Source of the DNA: Acorus gramineus | Lineage: Eukaryota > Streptophyta > Magnoliopsida > Acorales > Acoraceae | Length of the DNA: 64,000 nt | NCBI GenBank assembly: GCA_030737835.1 | Contig: CM060852.1 | Span: forward strand, 3,897,813 to 3,961,812 | Reading direction: 5' to 3' | Shown here: positions 35,580 to 53,328 of the stretch, piece after piece | Layout: every line of letters starts with the position of its first letter | Numbering within the stretch: the first letter of the stretch is position 1 | Program-made: the position numbers and the translations under genes | The notes under the pieces: generated by a model | The model's database searches: none | Seen by the model: the letters and a program-made list of their open reading frames with translations, nothing else | Told to the model about the DNA's origin: nothing

Positions 35580-36507
35580 GGTTAAAGACATTTAAGTCCC
35601 TATAAACATGCGAAAATCCATATAAGTCCCTATTAAAATTGGGACAGACGTACGAGTCCCTGAAAACTCAGAAAAACCCAATTATCATCCCCGAGTTAAA
35701 TTTCTATCCAAATTTAACGGAATATTCCTAGAATATTCCGTTACATATAATTGTGTAGACATTGAAGTCCTTATAAACAGTCATAAAAACAAATTAGTCC
35801 CTACAAAAGATAAAATTGCCCCTAAAAGACTTTTACATTAAATTGTGTATACATTCTAGTCCCTATAAATAATCATAAAGACAAATTAGTCTATTCAAAA
35901 GACAAAATTGCCCTTAAAAGACTTTTACATGTAATTGAATAGACATTACAGTCCTTATAAACAATCGTAAAAACAAATTGGTTCTTCTAAAAGACAAAAA
36001 TACCCTTGAAGTATTTTTACATTTAATTGTGCAGACATTGCAATTTAAAAATTAAATACCCTCTAAAAGACTGCAATTTCTACACAATTAAATGTAAAAA
36101 TTCTTCAGGGGCATTTTTGTCTTTTACATGTATCAATTTGTCTTTACGATTATTTATAAGAACTGTAATGTCTATTCAATTACATGTAAAAGTCTTTCAG
36201 GGGCAATTTTGTCTTTTGCAAAGACTAATTTGTCTTTATGATTGTTTATAGGGACTGCAATGTGTACACAATTTAATGTAAAAGTCTTTCAGGGGCAATT
36301 TTGTCTTTTGCAGGGACTAATTTGTCTTTATGACTGTTTATAAGGATTTCAATGTCTACACAATTATATGTGATAGAATATTCTGAGAATATTCCATTAA
36401 GTTTGGATGAAAATTTAACTCAGGGATGATAATTGGATTTTTCTTAGTTTTCAGGGACTCGTACGTCTGTCCCAATTTTAATAGGGATTTATATAGGTTT
36501 TAGGTTA
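35580..36507. mobile_element. large palindromic (foldback) element upstream of OTC
   Basis: The left arm (about 35607-36043) and right arm (about 36071-36507) are near-identical inverted copies joined by a loop of under 30 bp. For example ccctattaaaattgggacag (left) pairs with ctgtcccaattttaataggg (right), and gaatattcc words match further in. Each arm also contains about three direct ~90-bp units with cccctaaaagacttttacat-like words. It has no coding capacity. As single-stranded RNA or DNA it would form a ~435-bp hairpin. Confidence 0.88.
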
Positions 36508-36625
36508 AATATCAGGCGACACCATCGGAAGTAACGCCGGCCAGAGGACACGTAGACTCTAGTCCACCGGATTGGACCGTGATTCCGTTATATTGGAGGG
36601 GTAATTTGGTAAAACAAACTAGCTG

Positions 36626-36633
36626 TATAAATA
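36626..36633 (+). promoter_or_regulatory. TATA box of OTC gene
   Basis: The word tataaata lies 47 bp before the start codon, implying a very short leader (start near 36655-36660). The foldback element ends about 120 bp upstream, so little promoter sequence separates the two. Confidence 0.55.
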
Positions 36634-36672
36634 AGCACACCTGAAGATCCAAAGTGTAGAGTGAGAGGAACA

Positions 36673-42272
<5,600 letters not shown>

Positions 42273-42609
42273 ATCGGTCATCCACAAAAACATGCACAAG
42301 TTATTCAAGAAACTCCAAGTTTGACCTAGAAACTGTTTTTGGTATGGCAGCAGTTGCTTGATGTTCTATCCGTCATCATATGCAATCAATGAACCTGAAT
42401 GTTTCAGCTCCTCAGAGCAAAACAGTGTTTTCAGCAAAAATTTTGCACCTCCCCATTTTCTTGTGAAATATTTGCTTGTTTCTTTTTCCAAATAAATACA
42501 TGGGTACAAAAAAAAGATAAAGGTGCAATATATGATATAAACATGCAGACGCTTTGACAAAACAATTGCTTAATGCTATGCTTGGAAGTTGGAAGTTGTC
42601 AACATCATG

Positions 42610-45600
42610 CTATCGCTCCTCTGAGTCGAATTTGTTCCAAGCTTCCTGCAATTAAATGGGATAAATAAGGAATTGAATGGTATAACTTGAATTGATGCTG
42701 TTGCAGAACAAAACAATGATCACCTACCATATGTGGATCAGCAATCATTCCAAGTTTAAAAGTTTCCTTGTGATTTTGCAAAATGATTTCATGACCAAAA
42801 CACTGACCGATTTGATGACCCAAAGTGGTGTGTCAATCACAGAAGTGATAGCACTATTAGGATGACATGTACTATTGTGTACGTTGTGATTGATCCAGGT
42901 CATCAAATTGGTCAATTTTTTTGTCACTAGGTGGGACTATGATTTTTATGATGATGTAAATGAGGATGGTCTTAACTCACAGCAGCTGCAGGAACTTTAA
43001 TGGAAATATGGGTGGTTGGTTTCCAACAATCCAGTATTGATTACTTGGAAAATGACAACTAGCAAGATAAACAACCCACCTTAAGAAGATCGAACACCTT
43101 CTCACAGATGTATTTTTGTCGGATGTTTGCGCCCCTCTGTTGCAGCTTGTCCGGGTGAACACAGAGGGTGGCTTTCCTGTAGGCTTTTCTGACAGCTTGT
43201 GCTGTTATAACTTCTGTTAGTGGCACAGGTTGCCAGCCGCTCTCAGGACCAAGGATCTGCACATGTAGAAAAAAAATAAGGAAAAGTTCAAATGGATATG
43301 TAATAACACTACTAAAAATTCTACCCAAATTTATGTTGAGGATACATCACACAACCCAACCGTTACATGTCAGTTATTGTTTACCAGATTCACAGGATTC
43401 AAGGATTACATATCACACAGTTTGAATCACATCATGTGGTTATGGTAATTGTCAAGTGTCTCCAGACCGTGGGGGGAATGAATTATGAACAGCCCTTGCA
43501 TGATGTATGTGATAATGTGATATACATACATATTGTAGCGTTGAAATCAAGGCACGCAAGTTTCCTTCTTTTCCATTTGACCATCTTCTGACGTCAGCAT
43601 CCAGCGTATCTGCTAACCTCTGCAACAATAATTGGTTCAAGTCAGCGAGGACAACCATGATCTACAACAACTCTTTCTCTGCTTTTATAAGACAATATAT
43701 ATTCAATGTCTTACATTTCTTTCTGCTTGCTCTCTCTGAGCAAGTATATCACGGAAATTCTTCTCTGCAAGAGCTTTAGCCTGAGATTGACACAAAATTT
43801 GATGACCAGGTTCAGCTCTAGACCAATTAATGGTTAACACAATTTCAACAATTTTGTTCTATTAAAGAACATACAGAACTAAGAATATAGCATAATCATT
43901 TATTTATTCATCTATACAATCCTATAAAGTAGCAGTTCAGATTCAAGTCATGTCATCTATGTGAAAAACTGGCTCAGGACATACCGCGCGTTCGACAGTC
44001 CGCTGATGCCTCTCTAATCTTGCTTTACACCTTCTAGGTGAATCAAATTCAGCTCCTTGAAACTTTTCGTGAAAGAATGCTTCAAAATGATAAAAAAAAT
44101 AAAAATAAAAATAAAAAAAACAATTTAGGGGGGGGGGGGGGGGGGGAAGGCCAAGCATTACAGTCAAGCAGACGAACTACATATAAACAGATCGAAAAAT
44201 ATTTTAAAATGCCTCCTCCGAAAGGGAAAAAACATTCATGGCTGTGATATGTACCATTAGAAGAACCTCCATTATGAAATTGCTGGTCATGGGAGACACC
44301 CCGCACATCCTGCTAATGTTCCAGTACGCAAGCAAAGTAACGATCAAGATATTTCAAGGGGGTAAAAGAACAGTGGGGAAAGCAGTAGTAAATGCAAATA
44401 TTTCACTCACAATAACACTGGTGCTCTGCCGGTCTCTGGAAGGAGCAGTGGACTTCTCGGAGAAGGATCTCTCTGCCCGTTCTCTTGCATCCAAAGCAGC
44501 TTTCTCAGCAAATGCTTTTTCAGCAGCGCGTTCGCGAGCTTCTGCAGTAGCTCTTTCAACAGCAGCGCGCTGTTGTGCCCTGAGTTTGGATTCCGCTGCA
44601 GCTTTATCGGCTAATGATTTTTCACGAGCTTCTGCAGTGGCCTTCTCCGCCTTTTCCCGTGCCTCAGCCATTGCTCTCTGGCGAACCTCCGCTGTAGCTT
44701 TATCCACAGCAGCCCTCTCTGCCCTTTGTCGAGATTCTACCATTACTCTTTCATCAGCTTCGCGGGTTGCTCTTTCAACAGCAATTCTATCCTTCTCTCT
44801 TTCCCTTTCTCTCTCTATTTCTTCTTCATGTTTCCTTAAGCGCTCCTTTTCCTGTTCTCTTTCTCTCTGTATCATTTCTTCTTTATCCATCTTCTGGTGG
44901 TCCTGCTTATTCTCCTCCGTTCCAATTTGATTTTTTGGAACATGTAGAGCTGGCTTGGGCATTTCCTCATTTTCTCGTGGTGAAATGTCATGTTGGGTTG
45001 CTTCAAATTCCTTCCCATTTTGAACCCTTTGGCATACCTCTTGTGCTGTTTTGGTTTTCTTGTTGCTTTCTTCCAACTTACGAGACACATCAACTCCAAT
45101 ATCATTAGACTGCCTAATCACCCCCGACCCAATTTCTATGTTTTCCTCTCGACGTGATAGACGAGCAGCAGTTCTAATATTTTCATTTTCTTTCTTTATG
45201 GGGGCACTTTCAACCTGGCTTGGTTTACTGTCCATCTGGCCACTGCCAACTTTTCCATCTGTAGTTTTCATTCCAATTTCTTCCAGTCCCTGACCTTCCT
45301 TAGTAGATTTCTTTCCTCTCTCTTCACATTTAAGGGCGTCATTTTTGTCATTCTCTTCATGTACATGAGCCTCCTTTTCCCTCTCTTCACGTTCAAGGGC
45401 CTCCTTTCTTTCATTCTCTTCACGTGTATGAGCCTTCTTTTCCCTCTCTTCACGTTCAAGGGCCTCCTTTCTTTCATTCTCTTCACGTATATGAGCCTTC
45501 TTTTCCCTCTCTGCACGTTCAAGGGCCTCCTTTCTTTCATTCTCTTCATGTATATGAGCCTTCCTTTCCCTCTCTTCACGTTGAAGGACCTCCTTTCTTT

Positions 45601-48600
45601 CATTCTCTTCATGTATATGATCCTTCATTTCCCTCTCTTCACGTTCAAGAGCCTCCTTTCTGTCATTTTCTTCACGTATATGATCCTTCATTTCCCTCTC
45701 TTCACGTCCAAGAGCCTCCTTTCTTTCATTTTCTTCACGTATATGAGCCCTCTTTTCGCTCTCTTCCTGTTCATTGGCCTCCTTTCTTGCATTTTCTTCA
45801 CGTATTTGAGCCTTCATTTCCCTCTCTTCTCGTTCAAGAGCCTCCTTTTTTTCACTCTCTGCAAGCATAATAGCACTCTTTTCATTCTCTTCAATTTTAC
45901 AAACCGCTTCTGCTAGCTTTCTTTCTCTCTCTTCACAATCAAGGGCCTCTTTCACTGCTTTCATCTTCTTTTTACTCTCTTCACATAAACGAGCCTCCTC
46001 GGCTAGCCTCTTTTCATTCTCTTTATGTTTTCTTCCTCCCTCTTCACATTCAAGGGTTTCCTTTTCTGCATTTAATCTTCCTTCCCCTTCTTCGTGCATG
46101 CGGCTCTCTTCAACTAGTTTACTTTTAATTTCTTCATTTTGACGAGTCTCTTCAGCTAAGTTATTTTCTCTCTCTTCCCGTTGAAGGGCCACCTTAGCTG
46201 CATTCAGTCTCTTTTCACTTTCATCTTCAGCGAGCTTCTTTTCACGTTCTTCTTGTCTACGAGCCTGAGCCTCTTCCACTAGCCTCACTTCATGATCATG
46301 AGCTTCCATAGCTGCTTTCCGCTTCTTTTCACTTTCATCATATTTGTGTGCCTCTTCAGCTAGCTTTGTGTGACTCTCATGATGATCATAAGCCCTACTG
46401 CCTGTTTTCAAGCTCTTTACAGTCTCATTGGATTCACGAGTTTCTTCAGCTGACCTCCTTTCGTTGTTCTCATCGCGTGCTGCTTTCAGTTCTTTCTTCT
46501 CTTCAAGCTCACAGGACTCCATATCTGCTCTTGACTTCTTCTTTTCTTTCTTTTCATGGACCACATTTTTCTCACATCGTTCCTGCTTACCTTGTACAAG
46601 CTCAAAGAATTGTTTCTCCACCTTCCAATGCACAACTTTGTCTTCTTCTCTGGAAAGACAATGACTGTAATACATTAGTATAATTTTTTTTCAAAATTTT
46701 TTTTTGTATAAAGGTAAGATTGTACTCTTGTTTTGCTGGGGGGTCAGATGGTTGTTTCCTCTGCGTTATCTGCTTTTCTGATATCCCAATACTTTTTTCC
46801 TTCTCTTCAAATTCCACAGAAACATCTGCCTCCTTAGCGGTCTCTGGAATTTGCTCTCCAGAAAAACCATTCATTTTATAAGCACCTTCTTCAGCAACCT
46901 CCTGGGCTATCTCTTGTTTATGTGGAAACACTTCTTGAGCTGCTCTATGGTCATTGCTCTTTGGACCTTCACTCTGAAAAGACTTTTTACGGCTATGAAG
47001 ATTATCCTTCTTTCTCTGCATCGATTCTTTAGCACTCTTCAGTCTCATTTGAGCTTGCTCCATTGCTTCTTTCATGGCCGCCACAGAGGCGGCAACAGCT
47101 GAACCAGCATCCACCTCAACGTCTAAGAAGGGTGGTGAACTATCCTTAGCAGCCTCTTCATGTGGTCGAGCTCTCGAGAAACTAGCAACATGGAAACTCT
47201 TATCGACTTTGGGGTTTACAGCTGCCCTCGATTCCCACTTGATGGGCAATTTGGGTGGTGGTCTTGAGGGAGGCGGCACACGCGTAGGCTGAGTTTGAAG
47301 GTTGACATCAGATATTGTTATAAAAGAATTAGTGGGAGATGATCTGCCCCTGCTTGATGTCGGCCGACTTCCGGAATGGTGGGATTGATTTTGGTCACTC
47401 GAAGACAGATCAGAAGATGCATTGGATTTAGGACTAAAGGGATCCTGACATGCCTTCAGTTCATCTCTGGAGTTCCTTGAGCTACTGGAAGTGGAGTGTG
47501 ACTCGTCTTTCTTGAGATGTTCCGCTTTACCATTGCTTTTAGGCTCAACAGCTATACTTTCGGTCAGGCAATCAGAGGATCCATCAATTACGAAACTGTA
47601 TCCAGGAACAGAATGGAGCTGAGCTATGTGTGTTGTTCCATTCATCGCATCTTCATCACTCCGACTTATCTTATGATAATCCATGTTGAGTTGCTTTGTG
47701 CTACCATGTAAATGATTAGAATCCCCATTTGTTGAGAATTGGGAATCTCCATTTGTTGAGAACTGATTCCCATTCTTATCAGGCAAACTAACAGCATCCC
47801 CATTCACCTTTACTGAAGAAGCACGTTCAGAATTCGGTTTCACAGGATTCCTATATGAGCAGAAATGGAAAAGAAAGAGGGTTCAATGTCAAATTTCTTG
47901 TTTTCACTATATTCTATACACAAAAAGCATAAACTACCACAAACAAGTATTCCAATCAGAGCATAAACTCATCAATGCATGTAAAGAAGCCCAAATAAAT
48001 TAATTAAAAATCAGATGTATCTAACATTTCAATTGTTCACAAACCACAAATCCACATCCTTTAAAAGTCTGTCATTTTTCGGTGACATTAAATTGTAGCT
48101 CTTACATCAACAGTGAAAAGCTCATATTTTCATTTTCTTCAGCTAAAAGACAATTCCATGAAAAAACCAAACAACCCATGAACACAACAAAGGGGGAAAA
48201 AAATAATCATTTTTTTTCCAGTAATCACTGAATAAAAAAAAATCAAAACCCGAAAACAAAATCCCACCTTTCTTTCTTAACCTCCATGAAGAGCTCTTCA
48301 TAAGGAACCCCAAAATCACCACCATCAAAACCCCCGAAGATCTCATCGTAGTCAAGGGCCGAGCTCCTTGGGTCCACCGCGTCGACCGCCGGTGGGAGGT
48401 CAAGGACAGGGATGGACGACCCACCTCCCCCGCCGAAACCTCCGAAGATCTCGGCGTAGTCGTCGACCCTCGCCGTCGCCGTGGGGGCCATGTAAGGGGC
48501 CGCGGCGAACTTCGGGGGACCACCGAAGACGTCGTCGTAGACCGACTTGGTGGGGTGAACCAAGCCGTTGCCGTTGGGGATCCGCCATGATGGGTGCTTG

Positions 48601-48611
48601 TAGTCCTCCAT
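42610..48611 (-). CDS. AUL1: auxilin-like protein with C-terminal J domain (AUL1-like)
   Basis: Probable clathrin-uncoating co-chaperone that recruits Hsc70 to clathrin-coated vesicles. Nine exons: 48611-48268, 47850-46726, 46649-44411, 44309-44255, 44079-43985, 43780-43715, 43619-43530, 43256-43080, 42645-42610. They join to about 1408 residues, close to Arabidopsis AUL1. The N-terminus has the repeated motif [23 protein letters not shown] within the first ~100 residues. Residues ~490-1235 (exon 3) are an extremely charged Glu/Lys/Arg coiled coil, with about eight tandem 21-residue repeats at ~760-940. The C-terminal ~150 residues carry [12 protein letters not shown], the DADV(K/R)[19 protein letters not shown] region, and a J domain with the essential HPD in [11 protein letters not shown]. 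The last exon reads [11 protein letters not shown]. All introns are GT-AG. Confidence 0.92.
44128..44146 (+). repeat. poly(G) tract, 19 nt
   Basis: Uninterrupted 19 G (C on the gene strand) in an intron of the auxilin-like gene, about 50 bp before the exon 5 acceptor. Confidence 0.9.
45300..45840 (-). repeat. coding 63-bp (21-residue) tandem repeat
   Basis: About eight units, each encoding a variant of [20 protein letters not shown] plus one residue, lie head-to-tail within exon 3 of the auxilin-like gene. Neighbouring central units are almost identical and outer ones more diverged. A unit of 63 bp keeps the frame, and 21 residues equal three heptads, so copy-number change keeps the coiled-coil register. 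Confidence 0.9.
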
Positions 48612-49190
48612 TTTTGTTTGAAAAAAAAAAAAGAAGGTTTTTTAGGATTCTTTTGAGGTTCTCTCTCTCTCTCTGTGCGGAGAGTCTCTCCGTGAAGAGA
48701 GAGAATGAGAGAGAGAACAGTAAGGAAAAGCTGGCTTTGTATTTATTTGGGGGAAAGAGAGAATGTCAAGTTTTGCGAGTGTTAAACAGCTTTGCAGGTT
48801 TTTTTTTAAAAAAAATTATTTAATTTTTTTATTTTCTGTATTTTTTGTTAGTTATTTCAAAGCGCGTCTGCTGGAGAGGCGACGAAACGGAGAGATCCGT
48901 TTGTTGTCTGAATTGACTATATTGCCCCTGTATTATTATTATTATTATTATATTGTTTTGTCTTTTTTGTGTTTTATAGGTATTCTTAACTGTCTTGTTA
49001 TATACATCCCGTGTGGATGTCTCATCGATCTTGGATTACTCTTCTAATCATGATCGCGTTTTAAAACAACAATCTTAAACCATCCCGATTACGCTGCTTC
49101 TGTTCTTCAAAGGTCATCATGTTTTATCAAAGATTTATTAGTTTTAGTCCCATTAATTAACAGTAAAATATTTTTTTTAAATGTTTTTTT
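48612..49190. other. 5' leader and promoter region of the auxilin-like gene
   Basis: A CT/GA-rich stretch at 48660-48720 lies just upstream of the start codon on the minus strand, typical of a plant leader. An (ATT)n run occurs at about 48930-48950. No other gene was recognised. Confidence 0.45.
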
Positions 49191-49193
49191 TTT

Positions 49194-50500
49194 TACATAT
49201 ATACCTTTGTTAAGATCTAGGTTTGTAAAAATACTTATATTAGATCATGATGACAAAAATGTCCCTACTAAACCAATAAATAATGCAATAGTACCTCTCT
49301 GATTAGTCACTTGACGAGTTGTTAAAAAATTGACAGTTTATCCTCCATAAGTGAGAAAAGTAAAAAATGCTGTTACCTTTTGTTTTGTTTGCTAAACTCA
49401 TCTCATTCTTCTTCCTTTTTCATTTTCTCCTTGAAAATACCTTAAATGAGAATGATGCACGTTGGGGTTTTGATTTGATGCATTATTGATTTTTAGGACG
49501 GTGTCATGGTGGATGTGATGGGGTCAATTAACTCATCACATTTTTTTTTTAAAAAAAAAAACCTAAACTACTATTGTTATCCTTTTAAACCATGGCAACC
49601 CAGTCTGCCAGTGACCTCATCATCCTACTAATTGATCTTGGTCGGCCTAGATTTTATACTTAAAATCATCAAATTACCCCCTGTTATATATGTTATTGTT
49701 ACCTTAATAAATATTATATATGAACCAACTTTCTTTCTCTCCTATCTCCATAGTCCAACGCTCGCTGCCATCACCCCACTACCCCGCCGCGATCATGTAG
49801 CCCCCTCGCACTGTTTGTTGTCTATTGTGGAGAGGAAATACCTTTATCACGGTAATCCTTGCATGTTATCTCTTATTTGATTAACTCAAATATTTATTTT
49901 TAATTAATGCAAGTTGTTCTTTTATTTTCAAAAGAAATATTATTATTTTTTTATAAATATATGATAAGAGTAGATTTTTTAAAAATTTTGTGGAATTTAT
50001 TTTTTTTAATCACCTCATCTATAAAAATTCTTAGAGCCGTCGTTCGTTGTCTCCACCCCTACGCAATTCAATTCGCAATAGCAGCAATCCTAGGGACCAA
50101 AGCCCCTTCCATCAAGTGCACGGATCATCTTCGAAAACTCCTCCTCATCGATTCTTTGATTTGATGAGGGGTTGATATGGGTTTGATATGGAGTAGATTT
50201 GGTTGGCGGTTAGGCTTGTTTGCAAGTGTTGAGAGGGGTTAGGATTTTTAGCAGAGAAAATGAGAGGAGTGATGAGTGAGACTTATATTTAGGTCGGGTT
50301 AGGGTAGTTTAAGTTGGGGGTAAATAGGTAATCTACACATGTGTGATTAACAAAATAATCATGGTCCATTCTGTTTTCCTACCGTGAGTGGCGGAAGGGT
50401 ACATTTGCACTACTTATTGAATTAGTAAGGGTATTTTTGCCATCGTAGATCTAAGAGGGGTATTTTTGAGAACCTGGATCCTAACAGGGATAAATATGTA
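49194..50500. mobile_element. element with long imperfect terminal inverted repeats (~1.3 kb)
   Basis: The left end ttttacatatatacctttgt (then aagatctaggt, aaaaatac, gacaaaaatgtccctacta) matches the reverse complement of the right end ttttacatatttatccctgt (then aggatccaggt, aaaaatac, gcaaaaatacccttacta). The arms are about 140 bp. The core at 49740-50330 is less AT-rich but shows no credible protein. This is probably another Mutator-like or foldback non-autonomous element. The target duplication is unclear because both ends lie in T/A runs. Confidence 0.62.
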
Positions 50501-52433
50501 AAAAAACCAATCCATACTGGTATGAAAAGGTAGTGGAACTACTCAGCCGCAATTAGCTCTGACTCCATCTAGCTAGCTAGGTCACGATATATGTGTCCTC
50601 ACAGGATCCAACTTGTCACGAAAACATGTCACGTGGCATGAGAATAAAATTTTGTAACCCAATGTTTGAATTTACAATTTAGAAATGGAGTGATCTCATC
50701 CTATCAATTATTTTGTTATTGAACCACATAAAAATTAATAATTTGTTATTAAATCATTTTCATAACTATGCCCAAAAAAAAAAAAAAAAAAAAATTCTGG
50801 TCACACGTGGGACCTGGTGTTTGAAATCATTTCCTCATCAAATTTTGATGTTGCGTAGCTAGATGCATGGGCCCAACCAGGGGGTGAAATTCTATTCAGA
50901 TAAAGTTGTTGGGCTGAGAGGAATTGTTCTTGGTGATTCAAAATGTTTGGTGAATAAAATATCATAAAAAAGAGACGATATGTATCAACCTCAAGGGATC
51001 CAGGTGGGGTGGCACAAATATATTATGGGGACCATCCAGAGAAATATTTTATGCCTCGTGACATAAAATAGCTACCTGTCTCCGGTGGCATTCATCAAAT
51101 TAATTAAAATTACATAACCCTTTTTTTTCAGTTCAGTGTAATAAAACTCCACAAATCATATACACTTACCATTGGCAAGGAGACATGCATGCATGCATGA
51201 GACGTACGTGAGCAGAATCAAACATGCATGTTGGTGATGAAACAAAATCTTACTCGATCTCCACTTGTTTGCTTACGGATATAAACGTACCTTTGTTTTA
51301 TTCTTATTCCATTAAATTTATTCAATTGTTGAATGGAAGTATATGTGTTGTGACGTATGTATATGAGTTAGTGTAGTTGCAACTGAGCTATCCAATGTTA
51401 ATATCAGCATTTATTTCTAAAAGATTTCCTCTCAACGGTTATGTTAGGTCGTGCCCATAATGAAGCACAATGAAAGAAGTGTCCATTTCGCGTATTATCA
51501 CAAGTACTAACAATCAACTTCTTTATAATATATAACTGCTCAAATAGAAAATAATAACCATGCAAAACATGGACCATGTTTCTGTATGTTTCAGTTAGAT
51601 GTTTCTTACTCGGATTCCTTTTTACTTTTTTGTTTTGTTTGTTTTATTTTTTAAACGAATTTCATTTTCCCTTCATCTATCTCAGAATTATATTTCAAAT
51701 TCAAATAATGAAATTGCAGTAACAATCTTTACATTTTCTTCAAATTAAAAAAAAACATGGATCATATTTGAGACATTTTATCCAACCTTGGTAAAGAGGA
51801 AAGAAAATAGAATTGTTATTACAATATATATAATATCAATTTTTTCAACTTCCTTTACATTCTCATATATTTTATTAGCTATATGCACTAACTATAATGA
51901 GATATATGACTTCATACAATTCATTAGAGTATCCATTCATTCATCTCTTTTTTTTTTTAAAAAAAAAAAATAGACTCCGAAGAGCCTAGTATTGATATCT
52001 ATTTCATATTGGATATGAGCTAGGTGTGATTGGGAAACTCCCCAATATTAGCATGTCTTCATGAAAGTACAATCGATCATTTCTATATTATTTATCTTTG
52101 CATCAGTACCGCTGTCAGATCATGATGTGCCTTAATATCATAGAAAATACCATGAATCCATATATGATATTAAAAACATAAACAATTTTAGATCAGGTGA
52201 ATGATGTCCGCCACTTCCTTTTGAAAGGTTCAAATCGTTCACAAAATAAAAGCAAGCTTTCACAAAAGCAGCAGATCGGGCTCCTATCATTGCGTGATTA
52301 TAAAATGCCAAAAATTGTTGGGCTTCTCTTTTATTCCGAGACAAGATGATCGATCAGATTGCCTTATCAAAGATTCAAAGTTTCTTTATTTTTTCTCCTT
52401 TGCAATTGAGAGAGAGATTCTATATTTAAAGAG

Positions 52434-52465
<32 letters not shown>

Positions 52466-53328
52466 TACTAGTGGAAACCGTGTTGGTATGTTGGTTTGTT
52501 TTAAAACGGCTGGCTGAAAATTTGTACACCAAGTTCATGCACTTCTTTAGATAAACTTCTTCTGATTTAAATATATCATCCTTTATTTTCAGAATAGTGC
52601 TATTTTGCTTTGATGATTGAAATTCAACATCGATTCTTTTATATATGTAGGGCCTCGGGAATTGGGACCCCACAAACCGTAGATATGAGTTTAGAACGTG
52701 CTACACATTTATGCTTGGATTAGTGTTTAGATCAAACATAAATTCCACCTATACACATATTCAAACCATACCTTAACGTGTGTTTGGTTGCGCAAAAACA
52801 AAACTGATTATACAAATAAATGAGTTTTATAACTGATTCTATAGAAAGTTCACTTTCAACTTTTGAATATTATTTATTTAAAATTTATCTGTAAGAAACT
52901 ATTTCATTAAATTTGTTTAGTTACATGGTAACAAAAACATTTTCTTGTAAATACAAAATATATATATATTTTTTTTTCATGTAACTAGTAGACACAGAAT
53001 ATATCCCCCATTGTGCACCAAAGTTGCCATTATTGTAGTAGTGGAACATTGTTCTTACCATTGAGAGGGAATTGAAAAATATTTGAAAAGGGTGACAGGG
53101 CCCTCAATGTGCTGGCCACATCAAGGCACATTGACAAAAGCTTTTGAAGCTCCCTCATCATCAGATTTGAATGATTTCAGTGTTATAGGCTTTTCTTTTA
53201 TAGTGACAACATGAAACAAAGAATATATAAAAATATGATTTGATTGATGTTATTGATTGGTGCGCGCTTAGTAGGAGGCATGCCCTTGTTATTTGGTCCG
53301 AGTTTTATGTGCTTACGGTCTACGGGTA
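50501..53328. other. gene-free region
   Basis: No coding exon was recognised. It contains an A run at about 50770-50795, a (GCAT)n-like short run at about 51185-51200, and a (GA)n microsatellite at about 52431-52464. A frame on the minus strand at 52138-52344 is short and unsupported. Confidence 0.45.

Noticed and set aside
45268..45916. Long frames on the plus strand and in another minus frame opposite the auxilin repeats
   Set aside because: They are shadows of the 63-bp coding repeat; a repeat unit divisible by 3 leaves all frames open.
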